DNA of 64,000 nucleotides from Pseudacidovorax sp. NFM-22 (GTDB taxonomy: Bacteria > Pseudomonadota > Gammaproteobacteria > Burkholderiales > Burkholderiaceae_C), in assembly GCF_021401245.1 (NCBI RefSeq), contig NZ_JACBFY010000007.1:124001-188000 (forward strand). Reading direction: 5' to 3'. The notes below the pieces were generated by a model. It was not told the origin of the DNA and made no database searches. It saw only the letters and a program-made list of their open reading frames with translations. Position numbers and translations under genes: made by a program. Positions 39,813-47,529 of this stretch are shown here, one piece after another; within the stretch, counting starts at the first letter, position 1, and each line of letters starts with the position of its first letter.

Positions 39813-40582
39813 TGTTGACTGCCGTTGACTTCATCGCGGCAGTTGCTTCTGAGTACCACGCGTCAGCAGAGCATGCGTCGACCGATTGCGTCATCCTAAA
39901 GTTCAATCTCGCTTTAAGCGATGGCCGAACCGTCGCCTACGAGATTGAGGCCACCCACGTGGGCGGCAATAAGGTCGCCGCTAAGGAGCGCGTACCAGTA
40001 AATCTGCCAAAATTCTGCCCACATCGCCATATCAACATTGATGGCACTTTCTGCCTTTATTGGTGGGAGGTTTCTAACCTCGATGTGTGTGACAATGACA
40101 GCGCTCATGCTTGGTGGCGAACACTATGGAAGTTTCTGGTCCTCCAGTACCGAGCGAAGAAAATTCGTCGCTGGCCAAACAATAATGAGTGGGCACACGG
40201 CCCGAAAGCTGCGCTGGAGCAGCATCGTGCGGAGTCAGCCGCTCGAGCTCTTGGCGCCAAGTACGAGTTGGCGTTGCGAGAGCGGAGACTTTCGATAGTA
40301 AGTACGAAGAGAGTCATGAAGCTGTACGAGAACAATGCGTACCTCTACAGTGTGTGGCGCGATTCGAAAAAGGTCGTGAAGCTGAAGCAACGATGCATTT
40401 GTGATTCGAGTGGGGGCAAGGTGCCGAAGCGGTTACGCCGATGCGGCACACACGCAGCGGATGCGTCTATCCTTGCCTTCTCGCTTCATTTGTGGGCGAT
40501 CAGAGAAGAAGAGTTCTGGTCAGAAATTAAAGATTTTCCTTGTTGTGGATCTTGTGACAACTGCCGACTGAAGACGGCGTGA
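39812..40582 (+). CDS. E2-like (ubiquitin-conjugating-fold) protein with Cys-rich C-terminus
   Basis: 256-residue protein whose centre reads CPHRHINIDGTFCLYWWE (C69-E86). This resembles the E2 motif H-P-N-I-x-x-D/G-G-x-x-C-L, placing a candidate catalytic cysteine at C81; before it lie beta strands typical of the E2 fold (TVAYEIEATH, VPVNLP). A WPNNNEWAHG segment follows. The C-terminus holds C195-x-C197, C211 and C244-C-x2-C248-x2-C251, a possible metal-binding or SEC-C-like tail. The ATG overlaps the cyclase stop by one base (TGATG), implying coupled translation and probably a physical partnership. By analogy with E2-type proteins that act on CBASS synthases, it may modify or prime the cyclase. 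The cyclase ends in Ala, not Gly, which weakens that analogy. Confidence 0.62.
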   Translation: MLTAVDFIAAVASEYHASAEHASTDCVILKFNLALSDGRTVAYEIEATHVGGNKVAAKERVPVNLPKFCPHRHINIDGTFCLYWWEVSNLDVCDNDSAHAWWRTLWKFLVLQYRAKKIRRWPNNNEWAHGPKAALEQHRAESAARALGAKYELALRERRLSIVSTKRVMKLYENNAYLYSVWRDSKKVVKLKQRCICDSSGGKVPKRLRRCGTHAADASILAFSLHLWAIREEEFWSEIKDFPCCGSCDNCRLKTA

Positions 40583-40656
40583 CTGGATAATTCGATGCCA
40601 CTGACCTGCATACCAGTTGAAGGTTAGTAGAGTCCGTTTTCACAGGAAGAACGGAC

Positions 40657-40922
40657 ATGAAGAAGCGCAGATTCACCGACGAACAGATCATCGGGTTTGC
40701 ACGGAGACCGAGTGCGGCATGTCGGTCAAGGAGTTGTGTCGCCGGGGTGGTTTCAGCGATGCGACCTTCTACAAGTGGCGCGCCAAGTTCGGCGGCATGC
40801 AGGCCAGCGAGGCCACGCGTCTGTGCGAGATCGAGAGCGAGAACGCTAGGCTCAAGAAGCTGCTGACCGAGGCCCACCTGCACATCGAAGCGTTGAAGGT
40901 GGGCTTCGGGGTAAAGCGCTGA
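40657..40922 (+). pseudogene. IS3-family transposase OrfA, frameshifted
   Basis: It begins MKKRRFTDEQIIGFA, the usual OrfA start, then a net one-base loss around 40695-40710 shifts the frame; the other frame continues GMSVKELCRRGGFSDATFYKWRAKFGGM and the leucine-rich ENARLKKLLTEAHLHIEALK to a stop at 40922. Helix-turn-helix and leucine zipper parts are both recognisable, but no single intact frame spans them. Confidence 0.82.
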
Positions 40923-41358
40923 CCCCGCAAGTCAAGCGCGAAGCCCCTGCCAGGATGGTCCAGGAACTGTCCATCAGCGAGCGCCGCGCCTGTAGCTATG
41001 CGGGGTTTTGTCCAGGAACCAGCTATCGGGAGTCGCCCAGCATGCGCGAGCCCACAGTCTCGCCTGAGCACACGCATTGTCGAGTTGGTGCACGAGCGCC
41101 GGCGCTTTCGCTATCGGCGCATCACGACCTGTTGAGTCTTGAAGGCCACTAGGTGAACCGCAAACGCGTGTGGCGCCTGTACAGCTGGCCAACCTGTCGG
41201 TGCGCAAGCGCCGCAGGGTCAAACGCCCCACGGGCGAACGCCAGCCTCTGGCAGCCAGCCAGCTCGTCAATGACACCTGGAGCGCAGGCTTCGTGATGGA
41301 CACGCTGGCCAACAGCCGGCGCAGCAAGTGCCTGCCGGTGGTCGATGACTTCATTCAA
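40919..41358 (+). pseudogene. IS3-family transposase OrfB remnant, truncated in the DDE domain
   Basis: Fragments of OrfB appear in different frames: LTPQVKREAPARMVQELSIS and SERRACSYAG at the start, LVHERRRFRYRRI in the middle, then SVRKRRRVKRPTGERQPL and LVNDTWSAGFVMDTLANSRRSKCLPVVDDF at the end. The last stretch normally precedes the second catalytic acidic residue; everything after it is missing, and WSMDF has become WSAGF, so the element is dead. Confidence 0.78.
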
Positions 41359-41401
41359 GACGCTCAAACGAATAGCTGGTCCGGCCCAACCGCAGCCGCT
41401 C

Positions 41402-42178
41402 TCAAACTGCCGCCACCCCGTCGCCCCGGCACGTCGCCGCACCATCCACCCGCCGCAGCCAACGCACCAAAGCCTCAACCACCGTCGCAGGCTGCTCCAG
41501 GATCGCCATGTGCCCCGCCTCGGCCACCGCCACCAGCTCGGCGTCCGGCAGAAGTGAGGCCATCTCCTGGCTCAGGCTGAAGGGCGTGATCTGGTCCTCA
41601 CGCCCACAGATGACGACGGCGGGGGCGTGCATGCGAGGCAGCAGGTCGCGGGTGTCCGCCCGGTGCATGGCCGCCCGCTGCTGCCGGACAAAGCCCTGGC
41701 TTCCCACGGTCGAAGCCATGTCGAACAGCAGGTTCAGCAGTTCGCGGTCCTGCAACCTCGACGCGTGAACGATCCTTGCGGCAAAACCCTGGGCGACCTG
41801 GCCGAAGGTGGCGGTGGCGGTGCCTGCGCCTTCGGCACCCTCCACGGCCTGGATCATCCTTTGCCGGACCTGCTTCGCGTCCTCGGTGTCCGCGCGGGCG
41901 CCCGTGCTCAGGAGGCCCAGCCCGGCGATGCGGCTGCTCGCCTGGCGGCAGACCTCCTGCGCGACGTACCCGCCCAGCGAGAAGCCGGCGACCGCGAATG
42001 CGCCGGCGGGCATGGCCGCGATCGCGTCACGGGCCGACTCGGCGATGCGGTCGTGCAGGTGCGTGGGCGCGACGTGCACGGTGCGCTCTCCGGCGATGGC
42101 GGTCGTCAGCGGATTCCAGATCCGGGCATCGTTCATCAGCCCGGGAAGGAGGAGAAGGGGCGTCGTCGCGTGGTTCAT
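41402..42178 (-). CDS. Alpha/beta-fold hydrolase
   Basis: 258-residue hydrolase. It begins MNHATTPLLLLPGLMND, with the nucleophile elbow GFSLGG, the acid in VVICGREDQITP and the His in VAEAGHMAILEQP, so the Ser-Asp-His triad looks complete. The cap region holds LLSTGARADTEDAKQVRQRM. Proteins of this type hydrolyse esters, lactones or enol-lactones such as 3-oxoadipate enol-lactone. The start at 42178 is chosen because the longer frame overruns the divergent MerR gene and its operator. Divergent from and probably controlled by that MerR protein. Confidence 0.87.
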   Translation of the reverse strand: MNHATTPLLLLPGLMNDARIWNPLTTAIAGERTVHVAPTHLHDRIAESARDAIAAMPAGAFAVAGFSLGGYVAQEVCRQASSRIAGLGLLSTGARADTEDAKQVRQRMIQAVEGAEGAGTATATFGQVAQGFAARIVHASRLQDRELLNLLFDMASTVGSQGFVRQQRAAMHRADTRDLLPRMHAPAVVICGREDQITPFSLSQEMASLLPDAELVAVAEAGHMAILEQPATVVEALVRWLRRVDGAATCRGDGVAAV

Positions 42179-42191
42179 GGCCAAGGTTATA

Positions 42192-42213
42192 ACTATGCAG
42201 TTGGATGCATAGT
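42192..42213. promoter_or_regulatory. MerR-type operator
   Basis: ACTATGCA (42192-42199) and TGCATAGT (42206-42213) are perfect 8-bp arms around GTTGGA, filling most of the 39-base gap between the divergent hydrolase and MerR genes. Such a symmetric site squeezed between divergent start codons is typical of MerR-family self-control. Binding by the adjacent MerR protein is inferred. Confidence 0.68.
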
Positions 42214-42217
42214 CAAC

Positions 42218-42631
42218 ATGGGGAACACGCCGATGTGGATCGCTGAATTCGCGCGCCGCGCAGGGGTGAAGCCGACGACCGTCCGGCACTACCTGCGGGA
42301 AGGCCTGCTGTCGCCGCGCACCGGGCTCGCCGGCGGGTCGCGGCCCTACCTGGAGTTCACCGAAGCCGACCTGCGCCGACTCTCGGCCATCCAGGCGGGC
42401 CAGGCCCTGGGGCTCTCGCTGCCGGAGATCAAGCTGCTCATCGGGGAGCGGCGTTCAGGCGGCGGCCACGCGCGGATGCTCAAGGCCCTGACCGCCCACC
42501 GCGACACCTTGCGCGGCAGGGCCCTGGAACTGCAGGCGATGCTCGCCTTCCTCGACCGCAAGATCGCCTGGCTCGAAGCGGGCGCGAAGGGGCCGCCGCC
42601 GTCGCATGCCGCCACCCATGCCATCGGATAG
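42218..42631 (+). CDS. MerR-family transcriptional regulator
   Basis: 137-residue protein with the MerR winged helix MWIAEFARRAGVKPTTVRHYLREGLLSPRTGLAGGSRPYLEFTEADLRRLSAIQAGQALGLSLPEIK at its start and a short dimerisation helix (HRDTLRGRALELQAMLAFLDRKIAWLE). No Cys-based metal site is present, so an organic effector or constitutive control is more likely than metal sensing. Start at ATG 42218; ATG 42233 is an alternative. Divergent from the alpha/beta hydrolase gene with a shared operator between them. Confidence 0.88.
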   Translation: MGNTPMWIAEFARRAGVKPTTVRHYLREGLLSPRTGLAGGSRPYLEFTEADLRRLSAIQAGQALGLSLPEIKLLIGERRSGGGHARMLKALTAHRDTLRGRALELQAMLAFLDRKIAWLEAGAKGPPPSHAATHAIG

Positions 42632-42694
42632 CATCGCGCCCCCCACGGCGGCGGCCTCTGCATCGCAGGCGCCTGCGCCGTCCGGACGCGCCCC

Positions 42695-43693
42695 ATGACT
42701 GCCCACATCCACGTCGACCGCCTCACCAAGGTCTACCGCATCGCCGAGCGCGATCCGGGGCTGCGCGGGGCGCTGCGCGGCCTGTGGCGACGGCGCTATC
42801 GGACGGTGGAAGCGCTCGCCGGCGTTTCCTTCTCGCTGCAGCGCGGCGAGTTGCTGGGGCTCATCGGGCCCAATGGCGCGGGCAAGTCCACCACGGTCAA
42901 GCTGCTCGCCGGCATCCTGCGGCCCGATGGCGGACGCATCACCATCGACGGCCGCGATCCCTTTGCCGAGCGCGAAGCCCATGTGGGCCGCATCGGCGTG
43001 GTGTTCGGTCAACGCACCCAGCTGTGGTGGGACCTGCCGGTGGAAGACGGCTTCGACCTGCTGCGCGACATTTACCGGGTGGACGCGGCGGACTACCGCC
43101 GCACGCGCGACGAACTCGTGGCGCTGCTCAACCTGGAGGGCGTGCTCGGCCAGCCGGTGCGCCAGCTCTCGCTCGGCCAGCGCATGCGCGCCGAGATCGC
43201 TGCGGCGCTGCTGCACCGGCCCGACATCCTGTTCCTGGACGAGCCCACCATCGGCCTCGATGCGCCCTCCAAGCTCGCAGTGCGCGACTTTGTGCGCAAG
43301 ACCAATCGCGAGCGCGGCACCACGGTGCTGCTCACCACCCACGACATGCACGACATCGAGGCGCTGGCCCAGCGGGTCATCATCGTCGGCCATGGCCGCG
43401 TGCTGGCCGACAGCCCGGTGGAGGCGTTGCGGCGGCAGGTGCTGGCCGAGCGCCGCCTGGTGGTGGACTTCGCCGGCACGCCGCCAGACGGAACTGAACT
43501 CGCCGGCACGCCCGTCGCGGCGCGGGAGGGACGCACGCTGGTGCTCCGCTTCGATCCGCAGCAGACGCCCGCCGCCGACCTGATCGCCCGCATCGCTGCC
43601 GCCCACGCGGTCGAGGACATCCGCATCGAGTCGCCCTCCATCGAAGAGGTCATCGCCCGCTTCTACGCCCTGCACGGCGCGGCCGAGGCATGA
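42695..43693 (+). CDS. ABC-2-type transporter ATP-binding protein (COG4586-like)
   Basis: 332-residue ATPase: Walker A GPNGAGKST, the Q-loop region VVFGQRTQLWWDLPVEDGFDLLRDIY typical of this subfamily, signature LSLGQRMRAEIA, Walker B ILFLDEPTIGLD and switch His in LTTHDMHDI. The N-terminus carries an insertion (ERDPGLRGALRGLWRRRYRTVEA) before the first strand, also characteristic. The C-terminal 80 residues form a small beta domain. It works with the two permeases encoded next (ATGA overlap with the first) as an exporter of unknown substrate. Confidence 0.9.
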   Translation: MTAHIHVDRLTKVYRIAERDPGLRGALRGLWRRRYRTVEALAGVSFSLQRGELLGLIGPNGAGKSTTVKLLAGILRPDGGRITIDGRDPFAEREAHVGRIGVVFGQRTQLWWDLPVEDGFDLLRDIYRVDAADYRRTRDELVALLNLEGVLGQPVRQLSLGQRMRAEIAAALLHRPDILFLDEPTIGLDAPSKLAVRDFVRKTNRERGTTVLLTTHDMHDIEALAQRVIIVGHGRVLADSPVEALRRQVLAERRLVVDFAGTPPDGTELAGTPVAAREGRTLVLRFDPQQTPAADLIARIAAAHAVEDIRIESPSIEEVIARFYALHGAAEA

Positions 43694-44535
43694 GCGGCCG
43701 CCGATCGGTGCCGGATGGCCGCGCGCTGCGGCCCTACCGTGCGGCCTTCGTCTCGCGCTTCCTGCAGATGCTGCAGTACCGCACCGCGGCCTTCGCCGGC
43801 TTCGCCACCCAGTGCTGGTGGGGCGGCATCAAGGTGATGGTGCTCGCGGCCTTCTATGCGGCCGGCGCGGCGCCCATGCCGCTTGCCCAGGCGGTCACCT
43901 ACACCTGGCTCGCGCAGGGGCTGCTGGCCTTGCTGCCCTGGGCGGGCGACCCCGAGGTGGCGCAGGCGGTGCGCACCGGTGCCGTCGCCTACGACCGCCT
44001 GCGCCCGGTGGACGCCTATTGGCTGTGGTTCGTCCGCAGCGCAGGCTGGATCGCGGCGCGGGTGCTGCCGCGCCTGGCGCTGATGGCGGCCTTCGCGGCG
44101 CTGCTGCTGCCCCTGGCAGGCTGGGGCGACTGGTCGTGGCGCCCGCCCGCCAGCCTGGCGGCCGGCGTGGCCTTCGGCGTGTCGATGGTGCTGGCCTTGC
44201 TGCTGTCGGCCGCGCTGGTCATGCTGCTGAACGTGGCCGCGGTGGCGGCGCTCGATGCCCGCGGCATCAACATGCTGGCTCTGCCGGTGGTGATCATCCT
44301 GTCGGGCAATCTGGTGCCGCTGTCGCTGCTGCCCGACGGCTGGCAGCGCTGGCTTCTGCTGCAGCCGTTGGCCGGGCTGGTGGACATTCCGGCGCGGATC
44401 TATTTCGGGCAGCTGGCGGGCAGCGGTGCCCTGGGCGGCCTGCTGCTGCAGGGCTTCTGGGTCGCGGCCCTGCCGGCCGCCGGCCGGCTGGCGCTGCAGG
44501 CCGCCTTCGCGCGGCTCGAAGTGCAGGGCGGGTGA
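43690..44535 (+). CDS. ABC-2-type transporter permease (first of two)
   Basis: 281-residue integral membrane protein with about six hydrophobic segments (KVMVLAAFYAAGA, ARVLPRLALMAAFAALLLPLAG, LAAGVAFGVSMVLALLLSAALVMLLNVAAVAAL, LALPVVIILSGNLVPLSLLP and others). The segment LPVVIILSGNLVPLSLLPDGWQRWL and the terminal AGRLALQAAFARLEVQGG are typical of COG4587-like permeases. It overlaps the ATPase gene by ATGA and precedes the second permease by four bases. A heterodimeric exporter is expected. Confidence 0.86.
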   Translation: MSGRRSVPDGRALRPYRAAFVSRFLQMLQYRTAAFAGFATQCWWGGIKVMVLAAFYAAGAAPMPLAQAVTYTWLAQGLLALLPWAGDPEVAQAVRTGAVAYDRLRPVDAYWLWFVRSAGWIAARVLPRLALMAAFAALLLPLAGWGDWSWRPPASLAAGVAFGVSMVLALLLSAALVMLLNVAAVAALDARGINMLALPVVIILSGNLVPLSLLPDGWQRWLLLQPLAGLVDIPARIYFGQLAGSGALGGLLLQGFWVAALPAAGRLALQAAFARLEVQGG

Positions 44536-44539
44536 GGCC

Positions 44540-45361
44540 ATGGCACGCCGCGGTTCCATGGGCAACGCCCGCCTGTTCCTGCGCTTCGCCGCGGCCTCCA
44601 TCGCAGGCCAGGCCCGCTATCCCGCATCGGCGCTGATGCTGGCTGCCGGGCAGTTCCTGGCCACCGGCATCGAGGTCGTCGGCATCTGGGCGCTGTTCGA
44701 CCGCTTCGGCAGCCTGCGGGGCTGGAGCCTCGGCGAAGTGGCGCTGTTCTACGGACTGGTGCACGCCATGTTCGCGCTGGCGGACATGCTGGGCCGCGGC
44801 TTCGACGTGCTGGGCACCGAGCTGCTGCGCACCGGCGCCTTCGACCGGCTGTTGCTGCGCCCACGGCCGGTGGCATTGCAGCTGATGGGGCACGACCTGC
44901 GGCTGAGCCGCCTCGGCCGTCTGCTGCAGGCCGGGCTGGTGCTGGCCTTCGGCAGCGTGCAGGCGGGCATCGACTGGACGCCGGCCGCCATCGCGGTGGC
45001 CGTGTTCGCCGTCGCGGGCGGCGTGGCGCTGTTCCTGGGCATCCTGGTGCTGCAGGGCGCGCTCGCCTTCTGGACGGTGGAAAGCCTGGAGATCGCCAAC
45101 GTGTTCACCTATGGCGGCGTGGAGGCGGGGCAGTACCCCATGGCGCTGTACGCGCGGTGGTTCAGGCGCCTGCTCACCTTCGGCGTGCCGCTGGCCTGCG
45201 TGGCCTACTACCCCGCGCTGATGGTGCTGGGCCGCGCCGATCCGCTGGGCGCGCCCGCCTGGGTGGGCGCCGTCTCGCCCCTGGCGGGCTTTGTCTTTCT
45301 GGGACTCGCGTTCGGCGTGTGGCGCCTGGGCCTGCGCCGCTATGCCTCCAGCGGCAGCTAG
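44540..45361 (+). CDS. ABC-2-type transporter permease (second of two)
   Basis: 273-residue membrane protein, COG3694-like. Hydrophobic segments include ALMLAAGQFLATGIEVVGIWALF, VALFYGLVHAMFALADML, AIAVAVFAVAGGVALFLGILVLQGAL and FLGLAFGVWRLGL. The segment RTGAFDRLLLRPRPVALQLMGHD and YPMALYARWFRRLLTFGVPLACVAYYP are characteristic. Together with the ATPase and first permease it makes a compact three-gene export system with no adjacent regulator. Ends nine bases before the convergent ELW-repeat gene. Confidence 0.86.
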   Translation: MARRGSMGNARLFLRFAAASIAGQARYPASALMLAAGQFLATGIEVVGIWALFDRFGSLRGWSLGEVALFYGLVHAMFALADMLGRGFDVLGTELLRTGAFDRLLLRPRPVALQLMGHDLRLSRLGRLLQAGLVLAFGSVQAGIDWTPAAIAVAVFAVAGGVALFLGILVLQGALAFWTVESLEIANVFTYGGVEAGQYPMALYARWFRRLLTFGVPLACVAYYPALMVLGRADPLGAPAWVGAVSPLAGFVFLGLAFGVWRLGLRRYASSGS

Positions 45362-45369
45362 CCGCGTGC

Positions 45370-46833
45370 TCAGCGCAGCCGCTGCTGCAGCGGATCGCCC
45401 AGCAGGCTGAGCCGCCCGGCGCGATCGATGCGCCAGAGCCGCTCGTTGCCGTGGCCGTCGTCGGCCGTGAACAGGACGGCATTGCCCACGGCGGTGAAGC
45501 CCACCGGCATCGAATGCGCCGCACCGGGCACCACGTCGGCCATGCGGCGCGTGCCGGCGGCGGTGCCGTCGGTGGACCAGGGCTCCACGCCATGCGTGGC
45601 ATCGCCGGCCGAGAACCACAGCCGGCCCGCCGCCACCTCGAAGCGCGAGGGTGTCGCGCTCGATGCGCCAGCGGCGATGTCGGCCACGCGCCGCGTGCCG
45701 GCCTCCGTGCCGTCCGAGGTCCACAGCTCGGCACCGGATTCGCCATCGGTGGCCGCGAAGTAGAGCCGCCCGTTCATCACGGCCACGGGGCTCGACAGGC
45801 TGCCGCGCGGCCCGGGCTGGATGTCCTTGACCAGGCGCGTGCCGTCGACGGTGCCGTCGCTGCGCCACAGCTCGATGCCGTGGCGGCCGTCGTCGGCCGC
45901 GAAGTACAGCACGCCCTTCATCGCCGTCAGGTGCCGCGGCTGTGACGCGGCTTCGCCGGCTCGCACATCCTTCACCAGGCGCGTGCCCGCCGTCGTGCCG
46001 TCGCTGGTCCACAACTCGGTGCCGTGCTGGCCGTCGTTGGCCGTGAAGTACAGCTGCCGCCCCACGGCCGTCAGGCGCGCGATGCCGCCGTCCTCGGCTC
46101 CGGCTCTGACGTCCTTCACAAGCCGCGTGCCCTTGGCACTGCCGTCGGTCACCCAGAGTTCATGGCCGTGCTCGGCCGTGGTGGCGGTGAAGAACAACCA
46201 GTCACCCACCACGGTGAGCTGCCGCACCAGGGCCCGTGGCCCCGGCGCGATGGCCGCCACGCGCACGGTGCTCTGGGCCGTGCCCTGTGTCTTCCACAGC
46301 TGGAAGCCGCCGTCCGGCTCCTTGGCCACGAAATAGAGCGCGTCCTTGAAGACCGTCAATTCGGCGGGCAGGGCGCCATCGCTGCCGGGCGCCCCGGGCA
46401 GACGCGCGACGGGCACGGTGCCGCGCCCGGTGCCATCGGTGCGCCACAGCTGCACGCCCTGCGCACCGTCGGTGGCGGCAAAGTAGATGCGGCCCCGGTA
46501 CGACGTCAGGCTGGAGGGATAGGCGCCGCGGAAGCCGGGCAGGATGTCCTTGACCAGGCGCGTGCCGCCCGAGGTGCCGTCGGTGATCCACAACTCCTGG
46601 CCGCTGAGCGCATGCACCGCGGTGAAGACCGCACGGCGCTCGCCCAGCGGCGTGATCTGTGCGGGCGCGACGAAGGCGAGGGGCGCGCGCTGTTCGGGCA
46701 GCACCGGCCGCTCGGGGTCGGCGGTCACTGCCGGCTGAGCCATGGCCGTGCCGAGGAACAGCGTCGCAGCGGCCGTCAGCGACAGCGCCAGACGGCAGGC
46801 ATGGAGAAGAGGGGAGGGCGTGAACGCGTGCAT
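45370..46833 (-). CDS. Secreted ELW-repeat (ELWxxDGTxxGT) protein
   Basis: 487-residue protein with a Sec signal peptide (LALSLTAAATLFLGTAMAQ) followed by about eight copies of a ~48-residue unit centred on ELW-x-T/S-DGT-x3-GT-R-x-V-x-D-I/V, each preceded by a YFAA/LYFTANDG-type strand. This repeat forms a beta-propeller-like domain found in large secreted and adhesin-like proteins; no enzymatic motif is visible. A Trp-rich repeat of this type often means carbohydrate or protein contact, but no ligand can be assigned. An IclR-like palindrome lies about 21 bases upstream of the start. Confidence 0.85.
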   Translation of the reverse strand: MHAFTPSPLLHACRLALSLTAAATLFLGTAMAQPAVTADPERPVLPEQRAPLAFVAPAQITPLGERRAVFTAVHALSGQELWITDGTSGGTRLVKDILPGFRGAYPSSLTSYRGRIYFAATDGAQGVQLWRTDGTGRGTVPVARLPGAPGSDGALPAELTVFKDALYFVAKEPDGGFQLWKTQGTAQSTVRVAAIAPGPRALVRQLTVVGDWLFFTATTAEHGHELWVTDGSAKGTRLVKDVRAGAEDGGIARLTAVGRQLYFTANDGQHGTELWTSDGTTAGTRLVKDVRAGEAASQPRHLTAMKGVLYFAADDGRHGIELWRSDGTVDGTRLVKDIQPGPRGSLSSPVAVMNGRLYFAATDGESGAELWTSDGTEAGTRRVADIAAGASSATPSRFEVAAGRLWFSAGDATHGVEPWSTDGTAAGTRRMADVVPGAAHSMPVGFTAVGNAVLFTADDGHGNERLWRIDRAGRLSLLGDPLQQRLR

Positions 46834-46853
46834 GCGCGCACTCTATCCAAAGA

Positions 46854-46866
46854 GGAAATGTTTTCC
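46854..46866. promoter_or_regulatory. IclR-like palindrome upstream of the ELW-repeat gene
   Basis: GGAAATGTTTTCC (arms GGAAA/TTTCC around TGT) inside GAGGAAATGTTTTCCAC. The arm GTGGAAA is shared with the IclR operator at 30134-30152. Being so close to the start codon (position -21 to -33), a bound protein would block transcription. Confidence 0.4.
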
Positions 46867-47040
46867 ACTTGGAGATTCCACCCGGGTGGTGGCGGGGGTT
46901 AGAAGCGCCCTGCCGCGCCGGCCGTCACCCGCGGGCTCGGCAAACCCCTTAGACCAAACGGCCGAATGTTGACTTGTATTGCCAAATGCTTAAGTGCAGC
47001 ATCCCGTTGCGCCGAACCCGGCGCGAGAGGAGACAGGCAC

Positions 47041-47295
47041 ATGAAGAAAGCAATGATCCTGGCCGCAGCGTTGTCGCTGTGTGTCGCCGCAGCCGCCAAG
47101 GGTGGCGGCGGAGGGCACAGCGGCGGCGGTAGCCTCCATTCGGGCAGCCATTCGGTGAGCGGCTACACCCGGCACGACGGAACCCACGTCGCGCCCAGCC
47201 ATGCCACCAATCCGAACCAGACCAAGCTGGACAACTGGAGCACCAAAGGCAACGTCAATCCGTACACCGGCAAGGAAGGGACCCGCAAGCCATGA
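47041..47295 (+). CDS. Small secreted Gly/Ser/His-rich protein
   Basis: 84-residue protein. MKKAMILAAALSLCVAAAA is a signal peptide; the start at 47041 is preceded by GAGAGGAGACAGGC. The mature chain is low-complexity (GGGGGHSGGGSLHSGSHSVSG) followed by a conserved-looking segment GTHVAPSHATNPNQTKLDNWSTKGNVNPYTGKEGTRKP seen in many small proteobacterial secreted proteins of unknown function. It overlaps the next small gene by ATGA, so the pair is co-translated. Function unknown. Confidence 0.75.
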   Translation: MKKAMILAAALSLCVAAAAKGGGGGHSGGGSLHSGSHSVSGYTRHDGTHVAPSHATNPNQTKLDNWSTKGNVNPYTGKEGTRKP

Positions 47296-47516
47296 AGCGC
47301 CGAGTGCTGGGAGCAGTTTTGATGGCCACCCTCTTCGGGGGTCTGGGCGCCAACGCCGACGCACGGGGCCGACGTGGGGGTCACTCGTCCGGCAGCCGCC
47401 ACGCGACCTACAGGGGCGGTGCAGGCGGGGGTGGGGGCGGCAGCGGGGGCTGCGGCTCCCGCGGCGGGCCCGGCTATCGCAAGCCGAACGGCCAATGCGC
47501 CAGCCACCGGGATTGA
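47292..47516 (+). CDS. Small secreted Gly-rich protein
   Basis: 74-residue protein with signal peptide MKRRVLGAVLMATLFGGLGANADA and a glycine/serine-rich middle, ending CGSRGGPGYRKPNGQCASHRD. The two cysteines probably form a disulfide, and this terminal motif recurs in small proteobacterial exported proteins. Coupled by an ATGA overlap to the preceding small secreted protein. Function unknown. It converges with the CocE-type gene after 13 bases. Confidence 0.72.
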   Translation: MKRRVLGAVLMATLFGGLGANADARGRRGGHSSGSRHATYRGGAGGGGGGSGGCGSRGGPGYRKPNGQCASHRD

Positions 47517-47529
47517 CAGCCTCGCGGCC

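Larger units (their letters stand above)
40602..41358 (+). mobile_element. Degenerate, truncated IS3-family element
   Basis: A TGACCTGC-starting end near 40602 precedes an OrfA-like frame with a frameshift and then OrfB-like remains with several stops, ending inside the catalytic domain at VVDDF. The right end of the element is missing. It forms the border between the low-GC defence island and normal chromosome and is the only transposon trace found. The subgroup is probably IS407-like from the MKKRRFT start, but the left inverted repeat cannot be confirmed without its partner. Confidence 0.75.

Noticed and set aside
45370..46833. Regular ~48-residue periodicity considered as a DNA repeat array
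   Set aside because: The periodicity is at protein level (ELW/DGT motif) with drifted codons, so it is a repeat protein, not a CRISPR or satellite.
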